From positions 1 to 62,255 of the forward strand of contig NZ_SSGF01000004.1 in assembly GCF_008015755.1 (NCBI RefSeq): a stretch of DNA of 62,255 nucleotides, written 5' to 3'. The DNA comes from Methylophilus sp. GTDB taxonomy: Bacteria > Pseudomonadota > Gammaproteobacteria > Burkholderiales > Methylophilaceae. This document shows, one piece after another, positions 45,102-53,732 of this stretch. Below the pieces are notes generated by a model. That model saw only the letters and a program-made list of their open reading frames with translations. It had not been told where the DNA came from and did no database searches. The position numbers and the translations under genes are program-made. Each line of letters starts with the position of its first letter. Position 1 is the first letter of the stretch.

Positions 45102-45311
45102 GTTTGGCTCCTTATTTCACAAGCATGTGACTATAAGGTATGGGTTGTTAATAAGTCAAAGTTCTATAAATTATAATAATATTCATTATGGTTATATTGG
45201 GGGGGCGAGTAAGCAGATGAAAACTCAACATGTAACGGTGTTTATGACCACACTGGTTGTATAGGCGAGGTGTTTTATCACTGTTTTTTGTTCATGTGAT
45301 GATTTTTAGCT

Positions 45312-45329
45312 AAAAAGTGTTCACTTTTT
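45312..45329. promoter_or_regulatory. Palindromic site upstream of GGDEF gene
   Basis: AAAAAGTG, TT, CACTTTTT: a perfect 8-bp dyad. A third AAAAAGTG half-site lies at 45368-45375 and includes the GTG start codon at 45373. It may be an operator for either divergent gene. Confidence 0.4.
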
Positions 45330-45372
45330 GATTTAAATGACGTTATTTTAGGTATTAAATATTGAACAAAAA

Positions 45373-47292
45373 GTGAGCGAACATATGGTCACTGATGAAC
45401 AGCAAAGAGTAGAGAAACTCTATTCGTTAGGGCTGCTCGACTCTGCGCCTGAAGATTTCTTTGATACCATCACCAGAGTGGCATCAACAATTCTGGATAT
45501 GCCAATTTCCCTGATTTCACTGGTAGATGAGCATCGGCAATGGTTTAAATCCAAACAAGGACTTGAGCTCACAGAAACCTCTCGCGATATTTCTTTTTGC
45601 ACACATGCAGTGGAAAGTGGAGAGCAGCTGATTATAGAAAATGCATTAACCGATGCGCGGTTTGCCAATAATCCACTCGTATTGAATGCCCCTAATATCC
45701 GTTTTTATGCAGGTATCCCAATTAAAAGTCTGGAAGGATACACATTAGGCACTCTCTGTGTCATTGATGAAAAGCCCAAAAAACTGACCGACAGGGAATT
45801 GGCTGCGCTGAATGATCTTGCACATCTTGCGACGCGGGAGATACAGTTTCGTGAGCGCATGCTGGTGGCACAGCAGTCGATTGAAACCTCTGAAAGTAAG
45901 TTTAAGGCTTTGTTTGACAGTGCTGCAATCGGCATTGCCATGGTCAAACCAAACGGTCGCTGGTCGGAGACCAATGAAGAGTTGTGTCGCATTGTTGGTT
46001 ATTCTAGGGCTGAGTTATTGGCGTTAACGTTCCAGGATATTACCTTCCCCGAGGATTTGAATACGGATTTAAATCTGCTGGATCAATTGGTTGCTGGCAA
46101 GTTAAGCCGTTATCAGCTCGAAAAAAGATATATTAAAAAAGATGGCACCCTGGTGTGGGTAGAACTGACGGTGACCAAACAGCTGACCGCTTCAGGCGAG
46201 CTGGATTACTTCGTATCGATTGTCAAAGATATCCAAAGCGCCAAAGAAACTGAACTTGCGCTGACATTGCTGCGTAAAACGCTAGAGGATAAAGTGAGTC
46301 AGCGCACTGCGGAGCTCAAGCAGGCGAATAAAGCGATGTTGGCTGCGTACCAAGAAAAAACAGCCTCTGAGCAGTTGTTACAAAACGCGGAGCTGGAATT
46401 GCGCACTATTTTGGATAATGCCAATGATGCTTATGTGTGCATGGATGCTGACGGCATTGTGAAAGCGTGGAACAAGCAGGCCGAGCGAATTTTTGGCTGG
46501 GGGGATGAAGAGGCTATCGGCCGCAAGCTGGATAAACTGATTATTCCTAATGAGTTGCAACAAGCACATCAGGCAGGCATGCGCCGCTACGCGCTGGAGA
46601 AGTCATCGGACATGATGGGTAAGCGCATTGAACTTGAGGCGATCAGGAAAGATGGCGTGCGCATTCCGGTGGAAATGCAGGTGAATGTGTTGGAGATTAA
46701 TGAGCAAACCCTGTTTACCTCGTTTTTGCGTGATATTACGGATAGAAAACAACTGGAAAGTCTGCTGAAAAACGAAGCGCGTAACGACGCGCTCACTGGC
46801 TTGCCCAATCGGCGTAAACTGGAAGAAATTCTGCCTATTGCGGTGCAACGAGCCAAGTCCAATCAAACGGCGCTGTCCATTTTATTTGTCGATCTCGATG
46901 GCTTCAAGTCAGTGAATGATACCTATGGCCACACTGTCGGCGATATGCTGTTGCGCGAAGTGGCTAATCGGATTGATAAGTCCACAAGACAGTCTGATAT
47001 GGTTGCCCGTTATGCAGGAGACGAGTTTATTATCGTGCTGGAAGGCGTAACCCAAGTCACCGATGCGAGCAAGATTGCAGAAAAGGTCCTGCGGGCGATT
47101 TCCGAGCCGTTTCATTTTAATCAGATCTGCTTAAATATCACTGTCAGTATCGGCATTGCCTATTACAGCAGTGAGCAATCGCAAGAAACACAACCTAACG
47201 AGTTGATCCGGCAGGCAGATAAAGCGATGTATATCGCCAAAAAGAATGGAAAAAATGGTGTGTTTATGGTGCAGACGACGTCATTTGTCTAG
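45373..47292 (+). CDS. GAF-PAS-PAS-GGDEF diguanylate cyclase
   Basis: This 639-residue soluble protein has a GAF domain (about 10-160, SLVDEHRQWFKSKQGL), two PAS domains with PAC regions (about 175-305 and 345-470) joined by a short coiled coil, and a GGDEF domain (about 480-635). The active site reads AGDEF (548-552); the first glycine is changed, a variant known in active cyclases. The start is GTG 45373, or ATG 45385; neither has a strong ribosome site. It probably senses a small ligand or redox state and makes cyclic di-GMP. Confidence 0.9.
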   Translation: MSEHMVTDEQQRVEKLYSLGLLDSAPEDFFDTITRVASTILDMPISLISLVDEHRQWFKSKQGLELTETSRDISFCTHAVESGEQLIIENALTDARFANNPLVLNAPNIRFYAGIPIKSLEGYTLGTLCVIDEKPKKLTDRELAALNDLAHLATREIQFRERMLVAQQSIETSESKFKALFDSAAIGIAMVKPNGRWSETNEELCRIVGYSRAELLALTFQDITFPEDLNTDLNLLDQLVAGKLSRYQLEKRYIKKDGTLVWVELTVTKQLTASGELDYFVSIVKDIQSAKETELALTLLRKTLEDKVSQRTAELKQANKAMLAAYQEKTASEQLLQNAELELRTILDNANDAYVCMDADGIVKAWNKQAERIFGWGDEEAIGRKLDKLIIPNELQQAHQAGMRRYALEKSSDMMGKRIELEAIRKDGVRIPVEMQVNVLEINEQTLFTSFLRDITDRKQLESLLKNEARNDALTGLPNRRKLEEILPIAVQRAKSNQTALSILFVDLDGFKSVNDTYGHTVGDMLLREVANRIDKSTRQSDMVARYAGDEFIIVLEGVTQVTDASKIAEKVLRAISEPFHFNQICLNITVSIGIAYYSSEQSQETQPNELIRQADKAMYIAKKNGKNGVFMVQTTSFV

Positions 47293-47463
47293 AAGGCGAT
47301 GTCGCGAGTGATGCTTGCGTCATCTTTTGGGCGGGCACAACGCTACCGCCTGCAAGTGCCTATGTTGCCATATGATAGTAGTGATGTTATGTATGTTATT
47401 AATGGTTAAATATTGAGTGTTTTGTGTTAATATTTTAATCCATTGATTGCATGAGAACGCGCT

Positions 47464-47841
47464 ATGAAAGAGGCCATTTATTTCAGCCACCAGGGCGTTA
47501 GCGTGAGTAATCGTCGCTTTATCGTGAATGGTAAAACCATTGCCATACAGCATGTCACCACCGTAGAACGCCGAGTACTTAAACCCCCGCTAGGCTTTGC
47601 CCGTGTCTGCATATTGCTTGGACTGGTGCTTTTATTCGGCAATGGTAGTTTGCCGCTTGTTGGTGTGTTTTCGATGATTTATGGCGGTGTGCTGTGGTTT
47701 CTGGCCAAACCCCGGTATTCCGTTGTGATTCATACGCCAGCCGGGGAGCACCAGGCACTGGTGAGTGAAAGCAGCCTGGATGCAGAGAATGTGTTAAAAG
47801 CATTGAATGTCGCGATTGCTTTACGCGGTGATATTCGCTAA
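47464..47841 (+). CDS. DUF6232-type small membrane protein
   Basis: This 125-residue protein has an N-terminal beta-rich segment (GVSVSNRRFIVNGKTIAIQHVTTVE), two adjacent helices (about 45-82) and a beta-helix tail (YSVVIHTPAGEHQALVS, LDAENVLKALN). The layout fits the DUF6232 family; its role is unknown. It stands alone between the GGDEF protein and the pyridoxamine-oxidase-like gene. Confidence 0.7.
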   Translation: MKEAIYFSHQGVSVSNRRFIVNGKTIAIQHVTTVERRVLKPPLGFARVCILLGLVLLFGNGSLPLVGVFSMIYGGVLWFLAKPRYSVVIHTPAGEHQALVSESSLDAENVLKALNVAIALRGDIR

Positions 47842-47920
47842 TGCAGCATCTCTATTTGAACTGATGCATGGCTGTTGCAGCCCTCACCCATGCACACAGT
47901 CTTTTGTCAGATACCCAATG

Positions 47921-48568
47921 TCACTCTGCCTGCGAGCTCTCAATTGCTCTCAATCTTGCCTGCAACGTGGCAATCTTTTTATCGCGCTCTTGAATCGCTG
48001 CCATGACCTCCTCCACTTTTAAAAGCTTGGGGATATGTTTATGACAATTTGCATCCCAGGCCTTGACCGTCAACACGATCACACGCTCAACCTTCGCAAC
48101 ATCGTCTGCTGCAGAGACGCGCGCGATTAAGTCATGGTCGCCCGTCACAACCTTGGCTTCACCCCAGATTTTGACGCGTTGCGCATTGGCGTAATCCATC
48201 AAAAATAGCTGTGCTTTTGGGTTCTCATCCAAATTGCCTGCGGTGATGTATTGTTTGTTACCCGCATAATCGGCAAAGGCCAGCGTTTGTGTATCCAGCA
48301 CATGCAAAAAGCCAGCTGGGCCGCCGCGGTGCTGCATATAAGGTTGCCCTTGCGCATTGGCGGTGGCCATGTACATGCTGGTCTGCGCTGCAATAAACTC
48401 AGCAAGTATCGGCGTGACGCGAGATTCCCAACCACGCGTGTTTTCAAATTTCGCATAGCCAGCTCTTGAGCCATATTCTTCTTGTCTGGCTTTGACCGCA
48501 GGCGTAAACACGATATCGCTAGGGGACACCAACGTAGAAACCCGATCTGAAACGAATGGTGCAGTCAT
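47921..48568 (-). CDS. Pyridoxamine 5'-phosphate oxidase-like FMN-binding protein
   Basis: This 215-residue protein has the split-barrel flavin fold: AQTSMYMATANAQGQPYMQHRGGPAGF, LAFADYAGNKQYITAGNL and RVKIWGEAKVV. It ends in a coiled-coil tail (IQERDKKIATLQARLRAIES). Such proteins are general flavin reductases rather than true PdxH enzymes. AGGAG lies six bases before the ATG. It is divergent from a LysR gene, which very likely regulates it. Confidence 0.85.
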   Translation of the reverse strand: MTAPFVSDRVSTLVSPSDIVFTPAVKARQEEYGSRAGYAKFENTRGWESRVTPILAEFIAAQTSMYMATANAQGQPYMQHRGGPAGFLHVLDTQTLAFADYAGNKQYITAGNLDENPKAQLFLMDYANAQRVKIWGEAKVVTGDHDLIARVSAADDVAKVERVIVLTVKAWDANCHKHIPKLLKVEEVMAAIQERDKKIATLQARLRAIESSQAE

Positions 48569-48723
48569 GATTTTCTCCTAGTTTTGTTTACTCATGACTA
48601 AATGTTAGTGAATAATAAGCAAGAGAAAAACGTGACGAGCCGCAATAGATTATTTCGCCTAGAGAAATACTGGTAGATAAACACTCATAGCGAAATACTA
48701 AATAACGTTATTGGAGACATATT

Positions 48724-49626
48724 ATCGACCAGTTTCACTTAATGCGTGTGTTTGCCAGCGTGGCCGAAGAGGGTGGATTTGCCGCCGCATCAAGAAAGTT
48801 AGATCTTTCTCCTGCAGCGGTGACGCGCGCGATTGTGGCTTTGGAAGAGCAATTGGGCGCTAGGCTATTACAACGGACGACACGCAATGTGCGCTTTACG
48901 GATGCGGGTCGCCAATATTACGACAATGTGCGGGCCATTCTGGTCAGTATTGCAGAGGCGAATGAAGCCGTTGCAGACATTAACGCCACGCCACGCGGTA
49001 CGCTCTCAATCACTGCGCCGGTGATGTTCGGGCGCATGTTCGTCATGCCATGCATTGTCGATTACATGCAGCGTTATCCGCAGGTGAAAATGATTGCGCA
49101 TTTAGTTGATCGCGTGACTAATTTGGTCGATGAAGGCATGGATGTGGCGATCCGCATTGGCCACTTGCCTGATTCCGGGCTGCGTGCCATCAAAGTCGGG
49201 CAAGTCAGGCGCGTGCTATGCGCCTCGCCAGCCTATCTCGAAAAATGTGGTACGCCGCAATGGCCTGCGGACCTTTCTCAACACTCTATTATTGCTTCCA
49301 GCGCCGTTTCACCGCATATTGAATGGCGCTTTCAATCTAATCATGAACCTTTAATGCTGCGTATAGATCCGCGCCTAACCGTCACCAGTAATGATGCTGC
49401 CTTAGCTGCAGCAGTCGGAGGTTTAGGCATTGCGCGCTTGCTTTCGTATCAAGTGTACAACGAGGTGGAGAGTGAGGCATTGCGCTTGGTACTCGAAGCG
49501 TTTGAAGAAGAGCCATGGCCAGTGCATGTGGTGCATAGGGAAGACAAATTAGGCTCTTCCAAAGTCCGCAGCTTCATCGACGATATGGTCGACAATTTAC
49601 GCACCAACCCTCAATTAAATCCCTAA
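48724..49626 (+). CDS. LysR-family regulator with apparent ATC start codon
   Basis: The first ATG in frame (48742) would begin at MRVFASVAEEGGF, cutting off the first residues of the LysR helix-turn-helix and having no ribosome site. Reading from ATC 48724 gives (M)DQFHLMRVF, exactly the usual N-terminus, with GGAG seven bases upstream; ATT 48721 is also possible. The 300-residue protein has the HTH (AASRKLDLSPAAVTRAIVALEEQLG) and an effector domain with GMDVAIRIGHLPDSGL and GGLGIARLLSYQV. It probably controls the divergent flavoprotein gene and perhaps the next gene. Confidence 0.85.
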   Translation: MDQFHLMRVFASVAEEGGFAAASRKLDLSPAAVTRAIVALEEQLGARLLQRTTRNVRFTDAGRQYYDNVRAILVSIAEANEAVADINATPRGTLSITAPVMFGRMFVMPCIVDYMQRYPQVKMIAHLVDRVTNLVDEGMDVAIRIGHLPDSGLRAIKVGQVRRVLCASPAYLEKCGTPQWPADLSQHSIIASSAVSPHIEWRFQSNHEPLMLRIDPRLTVTSNDAALAAAVGGLGIARLLSYQVYNEVESEALRLVLEAFEEEPWPVHVVHREDKLGSSKVRSFIDDMVDNLRTNPQLNP

Positions 49627-49740
49627 CGATATTGCGCGTAGCGAAACAATCCATTTCTCCTTAAGTAGTTTTTCCTGCTGCTTTCAGCGCCTAAGATTCG
49701 GCTGTCAATCAACGACATACCCTGATCAAAGGAGATCAAT

Positions 49741-50115
49741 ATGAAAGCAGCCATCATCATTTTTTCAGACCCAACACATAGCGGCGAAGAGGCGCTCGGC
49801 CGTGCATTCAATGGCTTGGCAGCCGCTTATGATTTCAAGCAGAAGCACATAGACGTCGCGATTTACTTTCAAGGCACTGGTACGCGCTGGGTCGGCCATC
49901 TCACTAAAGTCGGTCATCCGCTATATCCACTTTACTCTGCCGTATCAGATGTCGTGATCGGCGTTTCATGTGGATGTGCGGATGTATTTGGCGTGCGTGA
50001 TGAGGCAGAAGCGAATGGTTTTAATCTCGTCACAGATAACAGTGTGCCAGGCACCTCTGGCCTGCCGAGCATTGCTCAGTTATCTCATCAAGGCTATACC
50101 GTATTCAGTTTTTAA
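49741..50115 (+). CDS. DsrE-like family protein
   Basis: This 124-residue protein has an alpha/beta fold starting KAAIIIFSDPTHSGEEALGRAFNGLAAAYDF, an IDVAIYFQGTGTRW strand-loop, and a conserved GVSCGCADVFGV segment with two cysteines. This fits the DsrE/DsrF-like superfamily; the cysteines could carry sulfur or be redox-active. It lies 114 bases after the LysR gene and shares a terminator with the PEP-CTERM gene. Confidence 0.65.
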   Translation: MKAAIIIFSDPTHSGEEALGRAFNGLAAAYDFKQKHIDVAIYFQGTGTRWVGHLTKVGHPLYPLYSAVSDVVIGVSCGCADVFGVRDEAEANGFNLVTDNSVPGTSGLPSIAQLSHQGYTVFSF

Positions 50116-50151
50116 CACTGCGTCAGCAATCTTTTCTAGGCTAACAATGCA

Positions 50152-50174
50152 AAAGCCCCACATTGTGGGGCTTT
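50152..50174. terminator. Bidirectional terminator between DsrE-like and PEP-CTERM genes
   Basis: AAAGCCCCA, CATTG loop, TGGGGCTTT: a 9-bp stem with A/T ends. Confidence 0.8.
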
Positions 50175-50200
50175 CAGGGGTGCTTGGGCGTTTGCCGGGG

Positions 50201-50353
50201 TTACTTTCTGCGAATCACAATCCAGCCGATCAAGCCCAAACCCACTAACACCAAGCTCACGCTTTCGGGTTCAGGAACTGCCACCGTGATATCTGTTGCC
50301 TGCGCGCTAAATGCTGCGAGCAAGCCTGCAAGTGGAATCATTTTTTTTAGCAT
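50201..50353 (-). CDS. PEP-CTERM microprotein (50 aa)
   Basis: ATG 50353, preceded by AAGGGA, gives a 50-residue protein: a signal peptide (MLKKMIPLAGLLAAFSAQA), about six residues, then VPEPES, a hydrophobic helix (VSLVLVGLGLIGWIVI) and the basic end RRK. This is a complete PEP-CTERM sorting signal, recognised by exosortase EpsH-type enzymes. Almost nothing would be left as a mature protein, so it is either a minimal exosortase substrate, a decoy, or the residue of a larger gene. Confidence 0.75.
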   Translation of the reverse strand: MLKKMIPLAGLLAAFSAQATDITVAVPEPESVSLVLVGLGLIGWIVIRRK

Positions 50354-50493
50354 CTATATTATCCCTTCTGTTTTTATGTATGCTCATCCCTTAAACGGGG
50401 GCGCATCATAGCATTAACGTCACCTTTTCACTAAACCTTTAATGCGTATGCTGTTATTATCGCGGCGGGTAAAACACGAGAGAGCACACACCA

Positions 50494-51117
50494 ATGATGA
50501 TTAAAGCGATGACCTTCCTGCGTTCCATTTTGATACTTTTCTCATGTCTATTTGCCACCATGGCGATGGCTGAAGAGTTCAATGCCAAAGAAGCATTCAG
50601 GACGCCTGTGCCTGTACCAGGGCCTATCATTGCCTACTTGTCGAATGAACTGGGCGGCAATCAGCTCGCTGCCTGTCATGAGATCAAAGCGCTGGATCTA
50701 TTTGAAGCACAATTGGTGAGTTTGAATGCCTCCACAAAGGCCTATCTGGTGAAGCCCGCACGTATGTGTCTGTGTGGGGGAGAGGAGTGTCCACTGTGGC
50801 TGTTTAAAGCAAAAGCTAAAGTGATCAAACCCATTTGGCATACCAATGGTGCCAGCATGCTACAAGTCATGGATAAAAAGCTGAATGGCTATTTAAAGCT
50901 CAAAGAGTCTGGCAGCGCCACTGAACATGGGCACGAAGCCATGTATGGCTGGGACCGAAACAGTTATACAGAAATCTACGCCAATGTGTGGACGTGGGAC
51001 GCTGAGAAAAACTGTCGTATCGGCAAAGAAACCACGCAGTTGATGGATGGCACCATGGTGCATCACACCAAAAAATGCGTATTGGATGAACAGACCCCTG
51101 CCATAAAAACACCCTAG
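50494..51117 (+). CDS. Hypothetical cysteine-rich periplasmic protein
   Basis: This 207-residue protein has a signal peptide ending MAMA-EEF. Mature cysteines lie in LAACHEI, MCLCGGEECPLW, KNCRIG and KKCVLD, suggesting disulfides or metal binding. A GAGAGAG-rich ribosome site precedes the ATG. I recognise no family. It ends 59 bases before the UmuD-like gene and its operator. Confidence 0.65.
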   Translation: MMIKAMTFLRSILILFSCLFATMAMAEEFNAKEAFRTPVPVPGPIIAYLSNELGGNQLAACHEIKALDLFEAQLVSLNASTKAYLVKPARMCLCGGEECPLWLFKAKAKVIKPIWHTNGASMLQVMDKKLNGYLKLKESGSATEHGHEAMYGWDRNSYTEIYANVWTWDAEKNCRIGKETTQLMDGTMVHHTKKCVLDEQTPAIKTP

Positions 51118-51129
51118 TTTGTGCTTGCT

Positions 51130-51175
51130 GTTTTTATTGTAACAATAAAATTATTTTTAATGTTACAATAAAAAC
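51130..51175. promoter_or_regulatory. Long perfect inverted repeat upstream of the UmuD-like gene
   Basis: GTTTTTATTGTAACA (51130-51144) and TGTTACAATAAAAAC (51161-51175) are exact reverse complements separated by 16 AT-rich bases. The right arm ends one base before the ATG at 51177. The arm centres are 31 bases apart, about three helical turns. It does not resemble the SOS box CTGT-N8-ACAG. It is likely an operator covering the promoter of the self-cleaving regulator. Confidence 0.65.
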
Positions 51176-51176
51176 C

Positions 51177-51797
51177 ATGCAAAACGATGACCCCATCAAA
51201 ACCACCAGAAAACCCGGCTCCGGGCGCAAGTCTGGCACTGGCACGTATAAAGAAAATACCAGTGTCATGCGCGTGCCAGACAGTCAAAAGCCAGTCATTG
51301 CCAACTTTCTCGAGGCCTATGCCAAAAAGCAACGGCTGAGTGAGTTAAAGGATAGCCTGGATAGCGTTGAAGAGTTTACGCAATTATCTGCTGATCTCAG
51401 CAACCTGAGTTTGCCGCTGTTTGAGTCTAAAGTCCCCGCAGGCTTGCCATCACCCGCAGATGACCATATCGGCTCGGCGATGGATCCTAACGAATACCTC
51501 ATCAACAAAGCCGACAAAACCTTTTTTGTCACCATCCAGGGCGAGTCCATGATCGAAGTGGGCTTGATGCCCGGGGATAAAGCCATTGTCGAAAAAGACA
51601 AAGTTGCCACGGTGGGCGATATCGTGCTCGCCATGATCGATGGCGAGTTTACGGTCAAAATTCTGGCCAAACAAAAAGACGGTAAGCCCAAACTATTACC
51701 GGCCAACTCTTCAGGTAAATACGCGCCCATCCTCATTCAAGGCCAGATGCAGTTTGCCATCTGGGGCGTCGTCACTGGCTCTTTCAGAAAGTTTTAA
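51177..51797 (+). CDS. Self-cleaving S24 (UmuD/LexA-like) protein with long N-terminal extension
   Basis: This 206-residue protein has a C-terminal S24 peptidase domain with Ser124 (QGESMIEVGLMPGD) and Lys161 (DGEFTVKIL). The 37-residue spacing equals that of UmuD Ser60/Lys97. A cleavage site Ala88-Gly89 (VPAGLPSPADDH) lies 36 residues before the serine, again as in UmuD. The 88-residue N-terminal part is basic at first (RKPGSGRKSGTGTY, AT-hook-like) and then helical. It could bind DNA as a repressor, unlike UmuD. No umuC is adjacent. A palindromic operator lies immediately upstream. Confidence 0.85.
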   Translation: MQNDDPIKTTRKPGSGRKSGTGTYKENTSVMRVPDSQKPVIANFLEAYAKKQRLSELKDSLDSVEEFTQLSADLSNLSLPLFESKVPAGLPSPADDHIGSAMDPNEYLINKADKTFFVTIQGESMIEVGLMPGDKAIVEKDKVATVGDIVLAMIDGEFTVKILAKQKDGKPKLLPANSSGKYAPILIQGQMQFAIWGVVTGSFRKF

Positions 51798-51799
51798 TC

Positions 51800-52675
51800 A
51801 TGACACGTAAAAACATTATTTCTGCTAACTGGACGGATACGGTGTGCCGCGCAAACGGCATCAACATTCATTACTTACGCACTGGTGGCAACAAGCCCAC
51901 CTTGATTGCGCTGCATGGCCTCACTGGCAGCGGCGCCTGCTGGTCGCAACTGGCGCGTGAACTTGAAGATCACTACGACATCATCATGCCGGATGCACGC
52001 GGTCATGGTCAGTCGAGTGCACCACTGCATGGATACACCTATCAAGACCATGCCAACGATGTAATCGAGTTAATTAGAACATTAGATATTCAATCCCCTT
52101 ATCTGCTTGGACACTCGATGGGCGGCATGACCGCCGCCATGGTGGCCAGCCGCTTGGGCTTTGCCATTGAAGGTATCGTGCTGGCTGACCCGACATTCAT
52201 CAGCGCGGAGTGGCAGGGTCAACTCGATGAGCGTGAGGCCGTTAAACAGCACCGCCAGATATTGCGCGCTAGCAAATCAGAGTTGTTTAAAGAAGCCAAA
52301 GCCAAATATCGGTATCGCTCATCCGAGATGCTGGAGCATATTGTGCAAGCCAGATTTCGCACCAATCCGCGTGCGTTCGATGTGCTGATCCCACCGCACC
52401 CTGAGTTTGATGAGTTGGTCCGCAATATTTACGTCCCCACGTTGCTAGTGCTTGGCAGTGAGGGCATGGTTTCTGCTGAAACCGCCCGTGAACTGCATGC
52501 GCTCAACCCAGATTTGCAATACCAGCTCATTCCTGATGCCGGACATGGCTTGCCATACGATGAGCCTGAATGTTTGGCAAACGCGATTGATGCATTCCTA
52601 AAACCAAAATCAATCAACATGGCCCACATGCATGCAGCTGGTAGAGTTTCTGTGCATGCGGCACACACCTATTAA
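51800..52675 (+). CDS. Alpha/beta hydrolase
   Basis: This 291-residue alpha/beta hydrolase has an oxyanion loop HGLTGSG, the nucleophile elbow GHSMGG (Ser about 107), an acid residue after VLGSEGMVS and the catalytic His in DAGHGLPYDEPE. The cap region is lysine-rich (RASKSELFKEAKAKY). It begins two bases after the UmuD-like gene, so the two are co-transcribed and translationally coupled; a functional link is not obvious. The substrate is unknown. Confidence 0.88.
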   Translation: MTRKNIISANWTDTVCRANGINIHYLRTGGNKPTLIALHGLTGSGACWSQLARELEDHYDIIMPDARGHGQSSAPLHGYTYQDHANDVIELIRTLDIQSPYLLGHSMGGMTAAMVASRLGFAIEGIVLADPTFISAEWQGQLDEREAVKQHRQILRASKSELFKEAKAKYRYRSSEMLEHIVQARFRTNPRAFDVLIPPHPEFDELVRNIYVPTLLVLGSEGMVSAETARELHALNPDLQYQLIPDAGHGLPYDEPECLANAIDAFLKPKSINMAHMHAAGRVSVHAAHTY

Positions 52676-52872
52676 ATTTGGATGCGTTTGTTTGCAACAG
52701 GGGGCAGGAAAGACGTCATCTCTCATAGATTAATGGGTTATCAGTCTGATTTATTTGCTGCGAGTGACGGTGAGATAATACTTTCACAACCATAAAGTCC
52801 AGGCTGACTCTTCCATGACTTTGGCAATTATTTGCTGACTACCTGAACTGGATGTTGGTCGGATTATTGTGG

Positions 52873-53439
52873 CTAAAGAGGCAGGCTGGATTGCATAGGC
52901 TGCGTTTGCTCGTTTTTCCCCGCTACAACCCTGACCACGTCGCCGGTGCGCAGCAGACCACTGCGTATAATGCGCGCCGTCACCCCGCCATGACCACGCA
53001 TAGCGTTGTAGCCACCGGTGCCCAACACTTGCTCCATCCGTGAACAGGGCTCACACGGACCGGTCACTTCTAGCACGACTTCCCCTATCAATACATGTAT
53101 GGGCTGATCTTTAAAAAGGGATTTAGCCGCCAGCAAGTTTAGTCCCGAGACAATCAGGTTACGCCTGAGGTGCGCCGCATCGACCTGTGTGCGCCCGGTT
53201 AGCGCAGCAATCACCGCTAAATGTTCTGCTTGCAGTAAAGTCACTTGCCGTTTGCTGCCATGCGCTTGCGCCGACGGCCGCATACTGGCGCGATCGCCTT
53301 GTAATCCAAGGTTGGCAAACGCCTGGACTTGCGTTTGACGCAAGCACGGCTGACCGCGATCCGGACGAATATAAATGGCGTCCAGCCTTCCATGCTGACT
53401 AAAGTGTTGCGTTAATTCACGCAGATTGGCAGTTTGCAT
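52873..53439 (-). CDS. MOSC domain protein
   Basis: This 188-residue protein has a MOSC domain with GLQGDRAS, HLRRNLIVSGLNLLAAK and the conserved cysteine segment GPCEPCSRME. MOSC domains bind molybdenum cofactor or carry sulfur for it, or act on N-hydroxylated compounds. It is divergent from a molybdopterin oxidoreductase gene 293 bases away, which supports a cofactor link. The start at 53439 lacks a strong ribosome site. Confidence 0.85.
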   Translation of the reverse strand: MQTANLRELTQHFSQHGRLDAIYIRPDRGQPCLRQTQVQAFANLGLQGDRASMRPSAQAHGSKRQVTLLQAEHLAVIAALTGRTQVDAAHLRRNLIVSGLNLLAAKSLFKDQPIHVLIGEVVLEVTGPCEPCSRMEQVLGTGGYNAMRGHGGVTARIIRSGLLRTGDVVRVVAGKNEQTQPMQSSLPL

Positions 53440-53732
53440 CGCTTGAGTGAGAGACTAAAAATAAACGGGGGTTCATCAACCGGGCACAGGCAACATCGAT
53501 TCACTTGGCGTTAATCGTACTCGGACAACGACCATGATAGCGAGTTTGCGGCATTTATAAATATACTCTTTGAGTATTCGAGCTGTGCCACTCGATGAAT
53601 AAAAAAGTAGGCATTCCCAGCACCATTGTCTTTAACCGATAAGCAGTATAGTATTGGAGGTAGACAGACTTGTCTTGCATGGATTCTTTTTTTAAAACAT
53701 GACTGCATAGTGCGGCGCGATTGGAGCGAGAG

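Noticed and set aside
51130..51175. LexA SOS box upstream of the UmuD-like gene
   Set aside because: The repeat lacks CTGT-N8-ACAG; it was kept as an operator of unknown binder instead.
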